60,008 nucleotides of DNA, taken from positions 1 to 60,008 of the forward strand of contig NZ_NEDJ01000012.1 in NCBI RefSeq assembly GCF_002114285.1, written 5' to 3'. Below are positions 26,910-36,056 of the stretch, in pieces. Below the pieces are notes generated by a model. The model was not told the origin of the DNA. It made no database searches and saw only the letters and a program-made list of their open reading frames with translations. Numbering within the stretch: position 1 is the stretch's first letter; every line of letters begins with the position of its first letter. The translations under genes and the position numbers were made by a program. The DNA comes from Halorubrum ezzemoulense DSM 17463. GTDB lineage: Archaea > Halobacteriota > Halobacteria > Halobacteriales > Haloferacaceae.

Positions 26910-27823
26910 GTACAGAGACACAGACCGGCGCCGTCGACCGAAGCATCGTCGAGCGGCTGCGCGCGAGCCCGTTCCTCTCGCAGCTCTCCTCGAACCGACT
27001 CGCGATCACCGGGATCATCATCATCGTGAGCGTCGTCCTGATCGCGGTCTACGCGCGGATCACCTACGACCTCAGCGAGCTCATGGCGACCCAGTTCGGG
27101 ACGAATCCCGCTGAATCCCCGCCCAGCTCGGAGTACCTCTTCGGCACGGACGGGCAGGCCCGCGACATCTTCCCACGCGTGATGTACGGGGCCTGGTACG
27201 CGGTCCTCTACGGAACGGTCACCGTCGTCGCGTCGACGTTCCTCGGGGTGAGTCTGGGGATCGTCGCCGCGTACTACGGTGATCTGACCGACAACGTCAT
27301 CATGCGGACGATGGACGTCCTGCTGTCGTTCCCGTCGCTACTCTTAGCGCTCGCGCTCGTCACCATCTTCCCGGAGGAGCTGGGCCTGTGGCGGGCCGTC
27401 GGGGCGCTGACGCCCGTCTACACGCCCCGGTTCGCCCGCGTCGTCCGCGGGGCCGCGCTGAAGGTGCTCGAAGACGAGTACACCGACGCCACGCGGGCGC
27501 TGGGCGCGACGGACCCGCGGCTGCTCGTTCGTCACGTCCTCCCGAACTGCCTCGCGCCGATAACGGTCCAGTCGACACTCAATTACGGGCTCGCGATCCT
27601 CGACATCGCCGCGCTGTCGTTCCTTGGCTTCGGTGCCAGTCCAGGGGAACCGACGTGGGGCATGATGCTTTCGAACGGTGTCGAGTTCGGGCTGTTCTCC
27701 GGGGCGTGGTGGTGGTCCTTCTTCCCCGGCCTGCTGCTCGCGCTGACGGTGCTCGGATTCAACCTCCTCGGTGACGGGATGCGCGACGCGCTCGACCCCC
27801 GGATGCGAGAGACCGTTGACTGA
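26906..27823 (+). CDS. Peptide ABC transporter permease, DppC/OppC type
   Basis: A 305-residue permease with an N-terminal OppC_N helix (ITGIIIIVSVVLIAVYARIT), the characteristic FGTDGQARDIFPRVMYGAWY segment and five further helices. The EAA loop is EDEYTDATRALGATDPRLLV (about 191-210), and the typical ending LGFNLLGDGMRDALDPRMRE is present. It pairs with the upstream DppB-type protein (four-base overlap) and with the fused ATPase. The small membrane protein gene begins inside its last codons. Confidence 0.94.
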   Translation: MSTETQTGAVDRSIVERLRASPFLSQLSSNRLAITGIIIIVSVVLIAVYARITYDLSELMATQFGTNPAESPPSSEYLFGTDGQARDIFPRVMYGAWYAVLYGTVTVVASTFLGVSLGIVAAYYGDLTDNVIMRTMDVLLSFPSLLLALALVTIFPEELGLWRAVGALTPVYTPRFARVVRGAALKVLEDEYTDATRALGATDPRLLVRHVLPNCLAPITVQSTLNYGLAILDIAALSFLGFGASPGEPTWGMMLSNGVEFGLFSGAWWWSFFPGLLLALTVLGFNLLGDGMRDALDPRMRETVD

Positions 27824-28163
27824 CCGCGACGGACGGCCGTCTGGACGGACGGTCGCGTGGTGGGTCGGCATCGGCAGCCTCCTCGGGCTCGTCGTCGCGG
27901 GCACGCTCTTCCCGTTCGTCGAGGCGCGGCGAGCGACCGATACCTCGTTCGCACTCGGGGTGTTGCTGTTCGGCTTCGGCGTCGCGACGTGGGGCGGCGC
28001 GGTCGGGTTCGGCGACTCGATGTCGGCGGTTCAAAGCCATCTCGGAGGCGAATCCGCGTGGAGCCGCGAGGGCGCGCGACAGGCGTTCGCCGTGTTGACT
28101 TGGGTCGGCGCGGGCTGGGCGGGGACTGCAGTCGGGGCGTCGATACTGCTTGTCGGCGTGTAA
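27816..28163 (+). CDS. Small membrane protein at end of peptide-transport operon (DUF7268-like)
   Basis: TTG 27816 gives about 115 residues overlapping the permease stop by eight bases; an ATG at 27771 in the same frame would overlap more. The protein has three hydrophobic segments: WWVGIGSLLGLVVAGTLFPF, LGVLLFGFGVATWGGAVGF and VLTWVGAGWAGTAVGASILL. A short polar stretch with QSHLGGESAWSREGARQAF separates the last two. I believe it matches a small haloarchaeal family often found after dpp genes, but I cannot verify the number. The function is unknown; coupling suggests a role linked to the transporter. Confidence 0.65.
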   Translation: MTDRDGRPSGRTVAWWVGIGSLLGLVVAGTLFPFVEARRATDTSFALGVLLFGFGVATWGGAVGFGDSMSAVQSHLGGESAWSREGARQAFAVLTWVGAGWAGTAVGASILLVGV

Positions 28164-28386
28164 ACGAGACCCACTCCGATAACCCGTCCACCCTTGGGGG
28201 CGGCCATGAATGCTGTGTTGACTCGGTGGAAACGCTGCTACTCTATTAGAGAGTTAAACCGGGGATCTCCTGTGCGCGGAGTCGGCCCATCCGACCGCTG
28301 CCGGAGACACGTGGATAAGTTATTTACCTGATGCGCGTTACCACTGTATCAAGTCCAATTGTAGTAGACCAACAATATTTGTACAC

Positions 28387-29136
28387 ATGCCACGAGAAAC
28401 ACTAGTCCTCGTCGGGCGGAACGAGGTGCGTTCGGTCGCGGAGCAGCACGCCGATCGGTTACGACAGGCTGGTCTCGTCGACACGGTCACGACTGCGACG
28501 TACGAGGTAGAGCCGGAATCGGAGCTCAGAGAGGGTCTATCGGACGTTCGTGGTGATCGAGTCTACGCGGTTCCGCTGTGTTTCGCACACACCCACGAGA
28601 CGCTGAAAGACGTTCCCAGAGCGTTGAACCGGCTTTCCGGAGAGGTGCGATACTGCGACCCGATTGGGAGGCGTCAAGCGGTGACCGAAGCGATTCGGAG
28701 CCAAGCCGAAGCGGCGAGCGACGCCGACGCTCTCTTGCTCGTCGCCCTCGGGAACAGCCGCGACGACCACGCGCAGACCGTCGCCGCATCCCATGCGGCC
28801 CGTCTGCGCGCGGAGTTCGACGAGGTCCGAACCGCGTATCTCCTCCAGAGTCCGGCCGTCGAGTGCGCGCGGTACACGCTCGATGCCGACCACGCGGTGG
28901 CGTGTCCGCTGTTCGTCGGAAATGGTGAGGCGACCCGAGACCGGATTCCCGAACAGCTCGAGTTACATCGGGGCGGGATCGACTACGCCGACCCATTCGG
29001 GGCGGACGACGTCGTCGCCGATGCGATCGCCGTCGCGGTCGAGCGCGCCCGCGCAAACTCCAAGCTCTCGACGCCGAGTCCCGACCTCGTTGCCGACGCT
29101 GAACCCGTGGCTACCGACGGGAGCGGACGAAACTAA
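28387..29136 (+). CDS. CbiX-like chelatase-fold protein (cbiX1)
   Basis: A 249-residue protein with two chelatase-like halves: the first about 5-125 (LVLVGRNEVRSVAEQHADRL, YAVPLCFAHTHETLKDVPRA), the second about 126-235 (LLLVALGNSRDDHAQTVAAS, AVACPLFVGNGEATRDRIPE). In CbiX/SirB enzymes the first motif is normally LxVGHGS with a metal-binding His; here it is LVGRN, so that His is Arg, while the second His (AHTH) remains. It is therefore related to sirohydrochlorin cobaltochelatase but its activity is uncertain. It opens the cobalamin cluster and is now separated from cbiE by a tnpB insertion. A pseudo-palindromic ACAATATTTGT lies about 15 bp before its start. Confidence 0.75.
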   Translation: MPRETLVLVGRNEVRSVAEQHADRLRQAGLVDTVTTATYEVEPESELREGLSDVRGDRVYAVPLCFAHTHETLKDVPRALNRLSGEVRYCDPIGRRQAVTEAIRSQAEAASDADALLLVALGNSRDDHAQTVAASHAARLRAEFDEVRTAYLLQSPAVECARYTLDADHAVACPLFVGNGEATRDRIPEQLELHRGGIDYADPFGADDVVADAIAVAVERARANSKLSTPSPDLVADAEPVATDGSGRN

Positions 29137-29158
29137 CTCGCTTCCCCTCTTTGCTCTC

Positions 29159-29300
29159 GTCAACAACCCCACCCTACTTCGCTCACCCTGATGGGTTCGC
29201 TCGTTGGGAGAGGGGCTTGTCCGTGAGCTCAGCCTCGAACCTGTCCGGGTAGGCGGTGAATCCGCCACTTGGCGTCACCGTTCCAGGCTTGAGGGCGAGT
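29159..29300 (-). ncRNA. Candidate TnpB guide (omega/reRNA) region
   Basis: In IS200/IS605 elements the guide-RNA scaffold overlaps the 3-prime end of tnpB and the right end. By position this would be about 29300 down to 29159, with the guide reading into about 29140-29158, inside or just after cbiX1. It is placed by analogy only; no secondary structure was computed. Confidence 0.3.
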
Positions 29301-30439
29301 TGAGTGTCGCCCGTCCGCCGAGACGACTGTTGGCCCCGGCGGACATACCGCATCCCGATGTTCTTCGCCACGTTGTAGTCTGCGTTCGTTTCCAACTCAC
29401 ACTTCACGCACCGGAAATTGGTGCGAGTCGAGCGATTCTCGTCTGCCGTGAATCCACACTCGGCGCACCGCTTTGACGTGTGTGCCGACCCGACTTGCTT
29501 CACCGAGATCCCTTCCGTTTCAGCCTTGTACTCCACTTGCTCGTACAGTGTTCGGAACGCCCACCTGTGACCCCACGAGGCCCCCGTGCGGTCGCGGATG
29601 TGGGTTAGGTTCTCGAAGGCTATCACGTCGCACTTATACCGAAGTGCTTCGTCTACGATAGCGTTTTACGCTCGGTGAAGTACGTCGCGGACGTAGCGAA
29701 GTTCTCGGCCGCTCGATTGTTCGAGCGTCCGATGGGCACTCCTCGTCCCAGTCTGTTGGAGTCCGGCGCGTACCTTCTCGAACTCGCGGAGATCGTGGGT
29801 TAACTCCCGCCCGCTGAAGAAGGAGGCGGTGCTTGTGACGGCGAGGTTTTCGATGCCGAGGTCAACCCCGAGGACCGTCCCGTCCTCGGCGGTGTTCCGT
29901 TCTGTGTCGGTCTTGGGTCGGCGGAAGCCGATATGTAAGAGGTAATCGCCGTCACGGACGGTGAGCGTGCTTTCCGTGACGCTCCAGTTGTCGGAGTCGA
30001 GGTACTGCCGTTGGTAGCCATCGTCGGCGTCGGGGAGGGCGAGGTCGCACCGGACGCGACTCTCTGTGGTGGAGAGCGACACCGTATCATCATCAAATAC
30101 CGTCATGGTCCGGGTGTCGTATTTCACCGTGGGTGCGGTGAAGGTGGGCTTACTCACCTTCTTGTCTTTCGCCTTCCGTTCGATACAGCCGGTGATGGCT
30201 TTGGCGGCTTGGTGGGTGGCGAGAATCGCGTGCTGACTTCCGAGGTCGGTGCATTCGCGCACGTCGTTGTATGCGAGGGGCTGTACGTCGCTTTTCGCGT
30301 TGTATTTGCCCCACGCCATGTCCGTGGCGAGTTGGCATCCACGCTTCCACTCGGAGATGGTCTCTTCGAGAAGGTCGCGTTGCTCGTCCGTTACCTCAAG
30401 ACAAGTGATTGCCGTCCGATGTACGTAGTCGTCTCCCAC
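29183..30439 (-). pseudogene. tnpB: TnpB RuvC-like nuclease with in-frame TAA
   Basis: From ATG 30439 (MGDDYVHRTAITCLEVTDEQ) the frame spans 418 codons, normal for TnpB. RuvC-I is GVDLGIENLAV. An in-frame TAA (29666-29668) follows DVLHRA, and the same frame continues NAIVDEALRYKCDVIAFENL with the RuvC-II Glu. The zinc ribbon is CAECGF...CVKCEL and RuvC-III is NADYNVAKNIG. All catalytic acids and Cys pairs are present, so one nonsense change, probably Ser TCA to TAA, is the only lesion. TnpB is an RNA-guided nuclease that cuts the donor-joint target; this copy should give only a 257-residue N-terminal fragment. Confidence 0.9.
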
Positions 30440-30620
30440 GTCTTCAATGTAATCAATAGGCTACTCATAAATTGGTGTTTGCGACCAACACAAACGCGCT
30501 CTTCCCCTCCCTACTCGATCCCTCCGGTCGATTCTTGAGGAAGGGGACTCCGCGTTACCGCTTCAGTTGAAACTGGCGAGGGCCGACCGCGAGCCGGCCC
30601 GGTTCCATCGGTTCGTTTTG

Positions 30621-31400
30621 CTACCGCCGAACGACCAGCACGGATAGGTCGGAGAACGGCGAATCGCCCGGTTTGTCACCGCCCGCGTGCCCGGCGCGAC
30701 CGCGAAGAGTCGTTCGGGTGATGCGTTCGTCGTCGTGGGTGAGTCGCTCGCAGACGAGCGCCTCCGCGTCCGGGTCGCCGCCGTGTTCAAGCAGGTCAGC
30801 GGCGACATCGCCGGGCATCCGGTCGAAGGGACGGGGCAACACGAGCAGGTGACGCTTCCCGACGTCGCGGCGCAGCCGGTCCATGCCCTCGGAGAGGTCG
30901 CCGCTCTTGTGGAGCGTGACGAAGGTCGCGTTCTCCATCGGCGTGCGCGCCCGACTGGCCGCGACCTGTAGCGAGGAAATCCCCGGGACGACGCGCACGT
31001 CGACCGAGCCGCCGGTCGCGTCGTCGACCGCTCGCCCGACCTTCCCGACGAACTGGTAGCCGGAGTGGTTCGGATCGCCCATCAGGACCGCAGTGCCCTG
31101 CTCCCCGCCGGCCACGCGATCGGCGAACGTCGCCAGCGCGTCCGCCTCGTCGCGATACCCGCACGTCAGACACTCCGCGTCGGTGCGATCGCGGACGAAC
31201 TCGACGACCGTCTCGAACCCGACGACGACGTCTGCCTCCCGGATCGCGCGCTCGCTCCTCGGCACGAGGTAGTCTGGGTTTCCGGGCCCGATTCCGACGG
31301 CGTGGACGGTCATCACCGACTCGGTCACCCCGTCCTCTGGACGGTCCGCGGCGTACGCCGCCGGGTCCGGGCCGGAATCGAGGTCGTACTCGTCCGTCAC
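30621..31400 (-). CDS. cbiE: Cobalt-precorrin-7 (C5)-methyltransferase
   Basis: A 259-residue SAM-dependent tetrapyrrole methylase. GTG 31400 overlaps the cbiC stop by four bases; a start at 31313 (MTVHAVGIGPGNPDYLVPRS) would fit the core domain and cannot be excluded, since the first 29 residues look like a halophilic extension. The motifs are VGIGPGNPDYL (P-loop-like GxGPG), DVVVGFETVVEF, LMGDPNHSGYQFVGKV and VVPGISSLQVAASRA. CbiE methylates C5 of the corrin ring; CbiT, which also methylates C15, is encoded separately at 40514. It is the last gene of the leftward cobN-cbiC-cbiE operon. Confidence 0.88.
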   Translation of the reverse strand: MTDEYDLDSGPDPAAYAADRPEDGVTESVMTVHAVGIGPGNPDYLVPRSERAIREADVVVGFETVVEFVRDRTDAECLTCGYRDEADALATFADRVAGGEQGTAVLMGDPNHSGYQFVGKVGRAVDDATGGSVDVRVVPGISSLQVAASRARTPMENATFVTLHKSGDLSEGMDRLRRDVGKRHLLVLPRPFDRMPGDVAADLLEHGGDPDAEALVCERLTHDDERITRTTLRGRAGHAGGDKPGDSPFSDLSVLVVRR

Positions 31401-32119
31401 GGGCTCTCCTCTCGAAGTGCGTCGAGCGTCGTCTCGCCGTTTCGGACGTCGCTGGCGGCGTGGACGAGCTCGTTCGTAAGCCCGGCGGCCACCCCGGACC
31501 CGCCGCGTCGACCGACGTTCGTGACCGCGGCGACGCCGTGTTCCGCTGCCACCTCGCGGACTCGCTCCCGGCTCTCGGCGGCCTTCACGAACCCGACCGG
31601 CGTCGCGACGACGACCGCCGGCCGCGTCCCCTGTTCGATGCAGTCGGCGAGCGCGAGCGCAGCGGTCGGCGCGTTGCCGACGACGGCTATCGCGTCGTCG
31701 TAGACGCCGCGTTCGTCGAGTTCGAGCACGCTCGCCGCGGTCCGGGTCATCCCGGTCTCCGCCGCGAGTTCCGCGCCGTTCCCGATCGCCTTCCTGACTT
31801 CGCAGTCGTGGCCGCGTCCCGTGATTCCCGACTTGACCATCGTGATGTCGGTCACGATCGGTCGCTCGTCGAGCACGGCCTCCGCGCCGACTGCGACCGG
31901 GTCGTTCGCGAACCGCATCAGGTGCGCGAATTCGGGGTCGCCGGTGGCGTGGACGGCCTTCGCACGTAGGCGGTCTGTCGGCGTCTCCTGTGGGACTAAC
32001 TCGTGGACGCGGTCCATGCTCGTCTCGGCGATTTCCATCGCATCCTCGGTCGTCGCGCCGAGGTCGGCGTAGGCGGCGGTCCCGTCGCCGCCCCCCTCCG
32101 CTCCGCCCTCAGTCGTCAT
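31397..32119 (-). CDS. cbiC: Cobalt-precorrin-8 methylmutase
   Basis: A 240-residue CbiC/CobH protein. The family segments are MEIAETSMDRVHEL, AKAVHATGDPEFAHLMRF, IVTDITMVKSGITGRGHDCE with the catalytic His, TRTAASVLELDERGVYDDAI, VVGNAPTAALALADCIEQG and VVATPVGFVKAAESRERV. It moves the C11 methyl to C12, giving cobyrinic acid. Its start overlaps the cobN end by 11 bases and its stop overlaps the cbiE GTG by four, so all three are co-translated. Confidence 0.94.
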   Translation of the reverse strand: MTTEGGAEGGGDGTAAYADLGATTEDAMEIAETSMDRVHELVPQETPTDRLRAKAVHATGDPEFAHLMRFANDPVAVGAEAVLDERPIVTDITMVKSGITGRGHDCEVRKAIGNGAELAAETGMTRTAASVLELDERGVYDDAIAVVGNAPTAALALADCIEQGTRPAVVVATPVGFVKAAESRERVREVAAEHGVAAVTNVGRRGGSGVAAGLTNELVHAASDVRNGETTLDALREESP

Positions 32120-35100
32120 CGGCGGTCACCTCCGTCGGGTCGCGCGAGGCGCGCTCCTCAATGTCGCCGTCGACGCTGAGGTTGCGGTCCCGAAGTTCAT
32201 CGACCGTCTCGGCGTCGGCGTCCCAGAGCCCGCGCTCGATCACCTCTAAGAGCGTGTCCGTGATCGACTCCAGCGCCCACGGGTTGACGTCCCGCATCCA
32301 GTCGGCCCGGTCGTCGTCGAGGGCGTACTTCTCGGCGACGTCCCGCCAGAGGCGGTCGGAGACGACGCCGGTCGTCGCGTCCCACCCGAGCGCCACGTCG
32401 ACCGTCTTCGAGAGGTCGCCGGCGCCTTTGTAGCCGTGATCCTCCATCGAGTCGAGCCAGTCGGGGTTGAGAACCCGCGCGCGCATGGCCTTCCGGACTT
32501 TCTCCTCGTTCGTGTAGACATCGACGTTGTCGGGGTCAGAGGAGTCGCCCACGTACGACGCCGGTTCCTCGCCGGCCACCTCGGTGACGGCGGTGATGAA
32601 CCCGCCGTGGAACGCGTACCAGTCCGAGGAGTCGAACTCGTCCTGCTCCATCGTGTCCTCGATCTTCACCGTCGCCTCGACGTTGCCGAGCCGACGCTCG
32701 AACGCGTCGTGTGCCGCGGAGGCGGTGCCGCGAGAGCCGAGCGCGTAGCCGCCCCACTGGACGTACACCTCGGCTAGGTCCGCGGCGTCGTCCCAGTTCC
32801 CCTCGTCGACGGCCTTGTTGGTTCCCGCGCCGTAGCCGCCTGGACGCGTCGTGAACACGCGGTGTTTCGCGGCCGTCTCGGGATCGTCGTGGCCGTCGGC
32901 GGCGAGTTCCTCGGCCTCCTCCTCGACGTGCTTTTTCACGTAGTTCATCTCGTGCGGCTCGTCCAGGGCGACCACCGCGTCGACCGCGTCGTGGATCACG
33001 CTTGCGGCCTGCGGGAACGCGTCCCTGAACAGGCCGGAGACGCGGGTCGTGGCGTCGACGCGGGGGCGGTCTAACTCGTCGAGCGGGATCGGCTCCACGT
33101 CGTCGATCCGCCCCGCGTCGGTCCAGACTGGTTTGACCCCCATCGTCGCCAGCACCTGCGCGATCGTCTCGCCTCGGGTCCGGACGGTCGGCGTCCCCCA
33201 CGCCACGACGCCGATCTCCTCGGGGTACTCGCCCTCCTCGTCGCGGTGGCGGGTGAGCGTGTCGGCGGCGATCTCGTGACCGACATCCCATGCGGCCTTG
33301 GCGGGCACCTTCCGCGGGTCGAGGGTGTAGAAGTTCCGGCCGGTGGGAAGCAGGTCGACGCCCCCGCGAGTGGGCGCCCCGGAGCCGCCCGACGGAACGT
33401 ACTCGCCGGCCAGCGCGTCGGCCGTGCGCGGGATCTCCGCTTCGGCACCGCGAACGCGAGGCGCGGCTTTCTCGGCGATGAACCGGAGCGCGTCCCGAAG
33501 ATCGTCGTGGGCACCCCCCTGAACGCGGGCGTCGCCAAGCGGGTCGATACCGACGATCAGCAGATTGATCGTCGTCCCGTCGTCCGCGCCGGCGTCTGAT
33601 TCCGACTCGGGCACGTCGAAGTCGTGGGCGGCCAGCGTCCGGACGAGCTCCTTGCTGGTCTCGTACACCTCGTCTGCGGCCTCACTGTAGGTCATGCCCA
33701 GCGTCTCGTCGTACTCGCCCGGGGCGTCGAGCATCCGCTCGTAATCGACGCCGAGCACGCCGGCGACCGACTCGCGGAGGCTCGGTCCGCCAGGGTTCTC
33801 CAGCCGGGTGAGCGCGACGAGGTACTCCACGAGGCGGTCGTCGACCGGCGGCTCGCCCATCGTGTGAAGGCCCAGCCGGATCTGGGTGTTCTTCACGTCG
33901 GTCAGGTACGCGTGGACCCGCTCGACGAGCTCCTCGACGGAGACCTTGTCGCCCGCGACCTCGCCGTCCGCGAGCGTCGTGCCGGCCTCGTCCGGCCCGC
34001 GGACATCTGCTTGCTTGTCGACTTCGCCGGCGATCCCGAGGTCGACGGCGAGGTCGAGATCGTCGACCGTCTCGCGGATGAGGTCGCCGAGTCGGGCGCC
34101 CTCGTCGGTACGGACCTCGGTGCCGCCTGCCTCGCGGTACCGGCGGGCGAGGTCTTCCAACTCGGCCAGCTCGTCGTAGCTCCCGGCGCGACGCATCACC
34201 GGGGTTAGGTAGTCCACAACGGCAGCGTACGAGCGGCGCTTCGCCTGCGTCCCCTCGCCGGGGTTGTTCACGATGTACGGGTAGACGTTCGGGAGGTCGT
34301 CGATCAGGCCGTCCGGCGCGGAGCCGGAGCCAAGCCCGACCGTCTTGCCCGGCAGCCACTCCAGCGAGCCGTGCGTGCCGAGGTGGACGACGGCGTCGGC
34401 GTCGAACTCGTTCCGGAGCCACCCGTAGAAGGCGACGTAGTCGTGCGGGGGCCAGAGGTCGGAGTCGTGGTACACCTTCTCCGGGTCCATCCCGAACCCG
34501 CGCGGGGGTTGGACCGTGACGAGGACGTTGCCGAACTCGACGCCGGGGATCGCGAAGGGCCGATCGGGCGACTCGCCCCACTCGTCGAGGACGCCGTCGC
34601 GGAACCGGTCGCTCGCCGCGTCGAACCACTCAGCGTACTGTGCGGGCGACACGGTGTCGACGCTGCGGTCGCGCACGTCTCCCGGCGCGACCCATCGGTC
34701 GTCGAGCGTGAGCTGGCTCGTGAGCGCGTTGATGAGTTCCTCCCCGTCGGCGATCGGGGTGTCTCCCCTCTCGTCCGTGCCTTTCGACCCGAGGTCGTAG
34801 CCGCGACCGTTCAGCTCCTCTAGCAGGTTGACGGTCGATTCGGGTGAATCGAGTCCGAACGCAGTCCCGATCCCGTCGTCGCTCGGCGGGTAGTTGTGTA
34901 GCACGACCGCGACCTTCTTGTCCCTATTCGGCGTGTGCCGGAGCTTCGCCCAGTTGACCGCAAGCCGCGCAGCGTGGTCGACGCGATCTTCGATCGGGAA
35001 GTGCTGTTTGGGTGCGGAGCCGATGCCTGCGGCATCGTCAGTGCGCTCTTTCCCCGAGATCGGGTGTGTGATGACGTTCCCATCAAATTCGGGGAGCGCG

Positions 35101-36023
35101 ACCGAGAGCGCGAGCTCGAAGCCCATCACGCCGGTATCGCTCGACTCGTACCGGGAGCGCGAGCGCATTGTGGTTACGGTTTGGATCACGGGGACACCGA
35201 GGTTGTCAAGGAACACGCTCTCCGCGTCGGCACCCTCGTCAGCGGCGTCGCGCCCGCGTTCGCTCATCGACAGTGAGAACATGAACGATGAGAGCACAGC
35301 GTCGATGACCGGGTCGTCTCCATCGTCGGTGAAATAGTGCTCGGCGGTCCACTTCGCGTCCTCTTGATTTGGCTCGTCGCTAACGGGATTACAGAACACG
35401 GGCAACACGTTCGCGCCGAGCGCTTCCAATCGGCGGACCTGCGCGTCGACGTATCGGACGTTCTCGTGCGTCCAGTGCGACTCGTAGAACCAGACGCCGA
35501 CCGTCGGCGCGTCCGAGTCAAATGTCGCGATCAGTTCATCGTAGTCTACACCGGGGTAATCAGGGTGGTATACGCCCTCTGTCGGAAGTTCTATCGGGCC
35601 GTCGATCCCTCCCTCGACCGTTTCGTCGCCGTACTCCCGAGCGAGGAACCGCATCCCGTTCGCGATGTTAACTGTCCCACCGTAGTCGAGGTACTCGGAG
35701 ACCGTCGCCCGGTCGGGCGAGGCGACCGTGGTGTCCTGCAGCGCGAAGGCGTCGCCCGTCGCTTTCACCACGAGCGGCACCCCGGCGTCTCGGAGCTCAT
35801 CGACCGCGAACTCGTATGCCGGCATGCTGTCTTGCCCGCCGTGGAGCCAGAGGACGACCGCGGTCGCGTCTCTGAGCTCGTCCACGAACGACGCCACGTC
35901 GCGTTGCTCGTCGAGGTCGCTGTCGGACCGAACGACGAGATCGATTCCCGTGAGCTGCTCCGCCGCCGTCTGGACCGCTCCCAGCTCGTTCTCCGTCGCC
36001 GTGTAGAGGCCGATTTTTGTCAC
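32109..36023 (-). CDS. cobN: Cobaltochelatase large subunit CobN
   Basis: A 1304-residue CobN/BchH-type protein, the usual length. GTG 36023 opens VTKIGLYTATENELGAVQTA. Characteristic stretches are VGVWFYESHWTHENVRYVDA, KVAVVLHNYPPSDDGIGTAF, DYVAFYGWLRNEFDADAVVH followed by LGTHGSLEWLPGK, GTQAKRRSYAAVVDYLTPVM, and near the end WAFHGGF-like YAFHGGFITAVTEVAGEE and MRDVNPWALESITDTLLEVI. It binds the tetrapyrrole and inserts Co2+ with an AAA+/vWA partner, here the divergent ChlID-type gene 33 bp away. Its presence next to CbiX means both late- and early-insertion chelatases are encoded together. It may also serve cofactor salvage; that is inference. Confidence 0.95.
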   Translation of the reverse strand: MTKIGLYTATENELGAVQTAAEQLTGIDLVVRSDSDLDEQRDVASFVDELRDATAVVLWLHGGQDSMPAYEFAVDELRDAGVPLVVKATGDAFALQDTTVASPDRATVSEYLDYGGTVNIANGMRFLAREYGDETVEGGIDGPIELPTEGVYHPDYPGVDYDELIATFDSDAPTVGVWFYESHWTHENVRYVDAQVRRLEALGANVLPVFCNPVSDEPNQEDAKWTAEHYFTDDGDDPVIDAVLSSFMFSLSMSERGRDAADEGADAESVFLDNLGVPVIQTVTTMRSRSRYESSDTGVMGFELALSVALPEFDGNVITHPISGKERTDDAAGIGSAPKQHFPIEDRVDHAARLAVNWAKLRHTPNRDKKVAVVLHNYPPSDDGIGTAFGLDSPESTVNLLEELNGRGYDLGSKGTDERGDTPIADGEELINALTSQLTLDDRWVAPGDVRDRSVDTVSPAQYAEWFDAASDRFRDGVLDEWGESPDRPFAIPGVEFGNVLVTVQPPRGFGMDPEKVYHDSDLWPPHDYVAFYGWLRNEFDADAVVHLGTHGSLEWLPGKTVGLGSGSAPDGLIDDLPNVYPYIVNNPGEGTQAKRRSYAAVVDYLTPVMRRAGSYDELAELEDLARRYREAGGTEVRTDEGARLGDLIRETVDDLDLAVDLGIAGEVDKQADVRGPDEAGTTLADGEVAGDKVSVEELVERVHAYLTDVKNTQIRLGLHTMGEPPVDDRLVEYLVALTRLENPGGPSLRESVAGVLGVDYERMLDAPGEYDETLGMTYSEAADEVYETSKELVRTLAAHDFDVPESESDAGADDGTTINLLIVGIDPLGDARVQGGAHDDLRDALRFIAEKAAPRVRGAEAEIPRTADALAGEYVPSGGSGAPTRGGVDLLPTGRNFYTLDPRKVPAKAAWDVGHEIAADTLTRHRDEEGEYPEEIGVVAWGTPTVRTRGETIAQVLATMGVKPVWTDAGRIDDVEPIPLDELDRPRVDATTRVSGLFRDAFPQAASVIHDAVDAVVALDEPHEMNYVKKHVEEEAEELAADGHDDPETAAKHRVFTTRPGGYGAGTNKAVDEGNWDDAADLAEVYVQWGGYALGSRGTASAAHDAFERRLGNVEATVKIEDTMEQDEFDSSDWYAFHGGFITAVTEVAGEEPASYVGDSSDPDNVDVYTNEEKVRKAMRARVLNPDWLDSMEDHGYKGAGDLSKTVDVALGWDATTGVVSDRLWRDVAEKYALDDDRADWMRDVNPWALESITDTLLEVIERGLWDADAETVDELRDRNLSVDGDIEERASRDPTEVTADDD

Positions 36024-36056
36024 AAGTTATTAAACCTCCTCTGTAATAACACAAGT
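36024..36056. promoter_or_regulatory. 33-bp divergent promoter between cobN and chlID
   Basis: Only 33 bases separate the two start codons, so both transcripts must be nearly leaderless and the core promoters probably extend into the opposite gene. The spacer is AT-rich and holds an imperfect inverted repeat, ACAAGTTATTA (36023-36033) and TAATAACACAAGT (36044-36056). This could be a shared operator. Confidence 0.5.

Larger units (their letters stand above)
29159..30500 (-). mobile_element. IS1341-type (IS200/IS605 group) tnpB element
   Basis: It holds a single tnpB gene with no tnpA. The right end, at the tnpB 3-prime side, reads GAAGTAGGGTGGGGTTGTTG then AC and ends near 29159, a form I associate with haloarchaeal IS1341 elements. 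The left end is placed near 30500 by a small hairpin around GTGTTTGCGACCAACAC; its exact position is uncertain. It sits between cbiX1 and cbiE. Confidence 0.65.

Noticed and set aside
35337-36056. 240-codon upstream extension of the chlID frame
   Set aside because: It runs antisense through the conserved cobN start; ATG 36057 begins the family homology.
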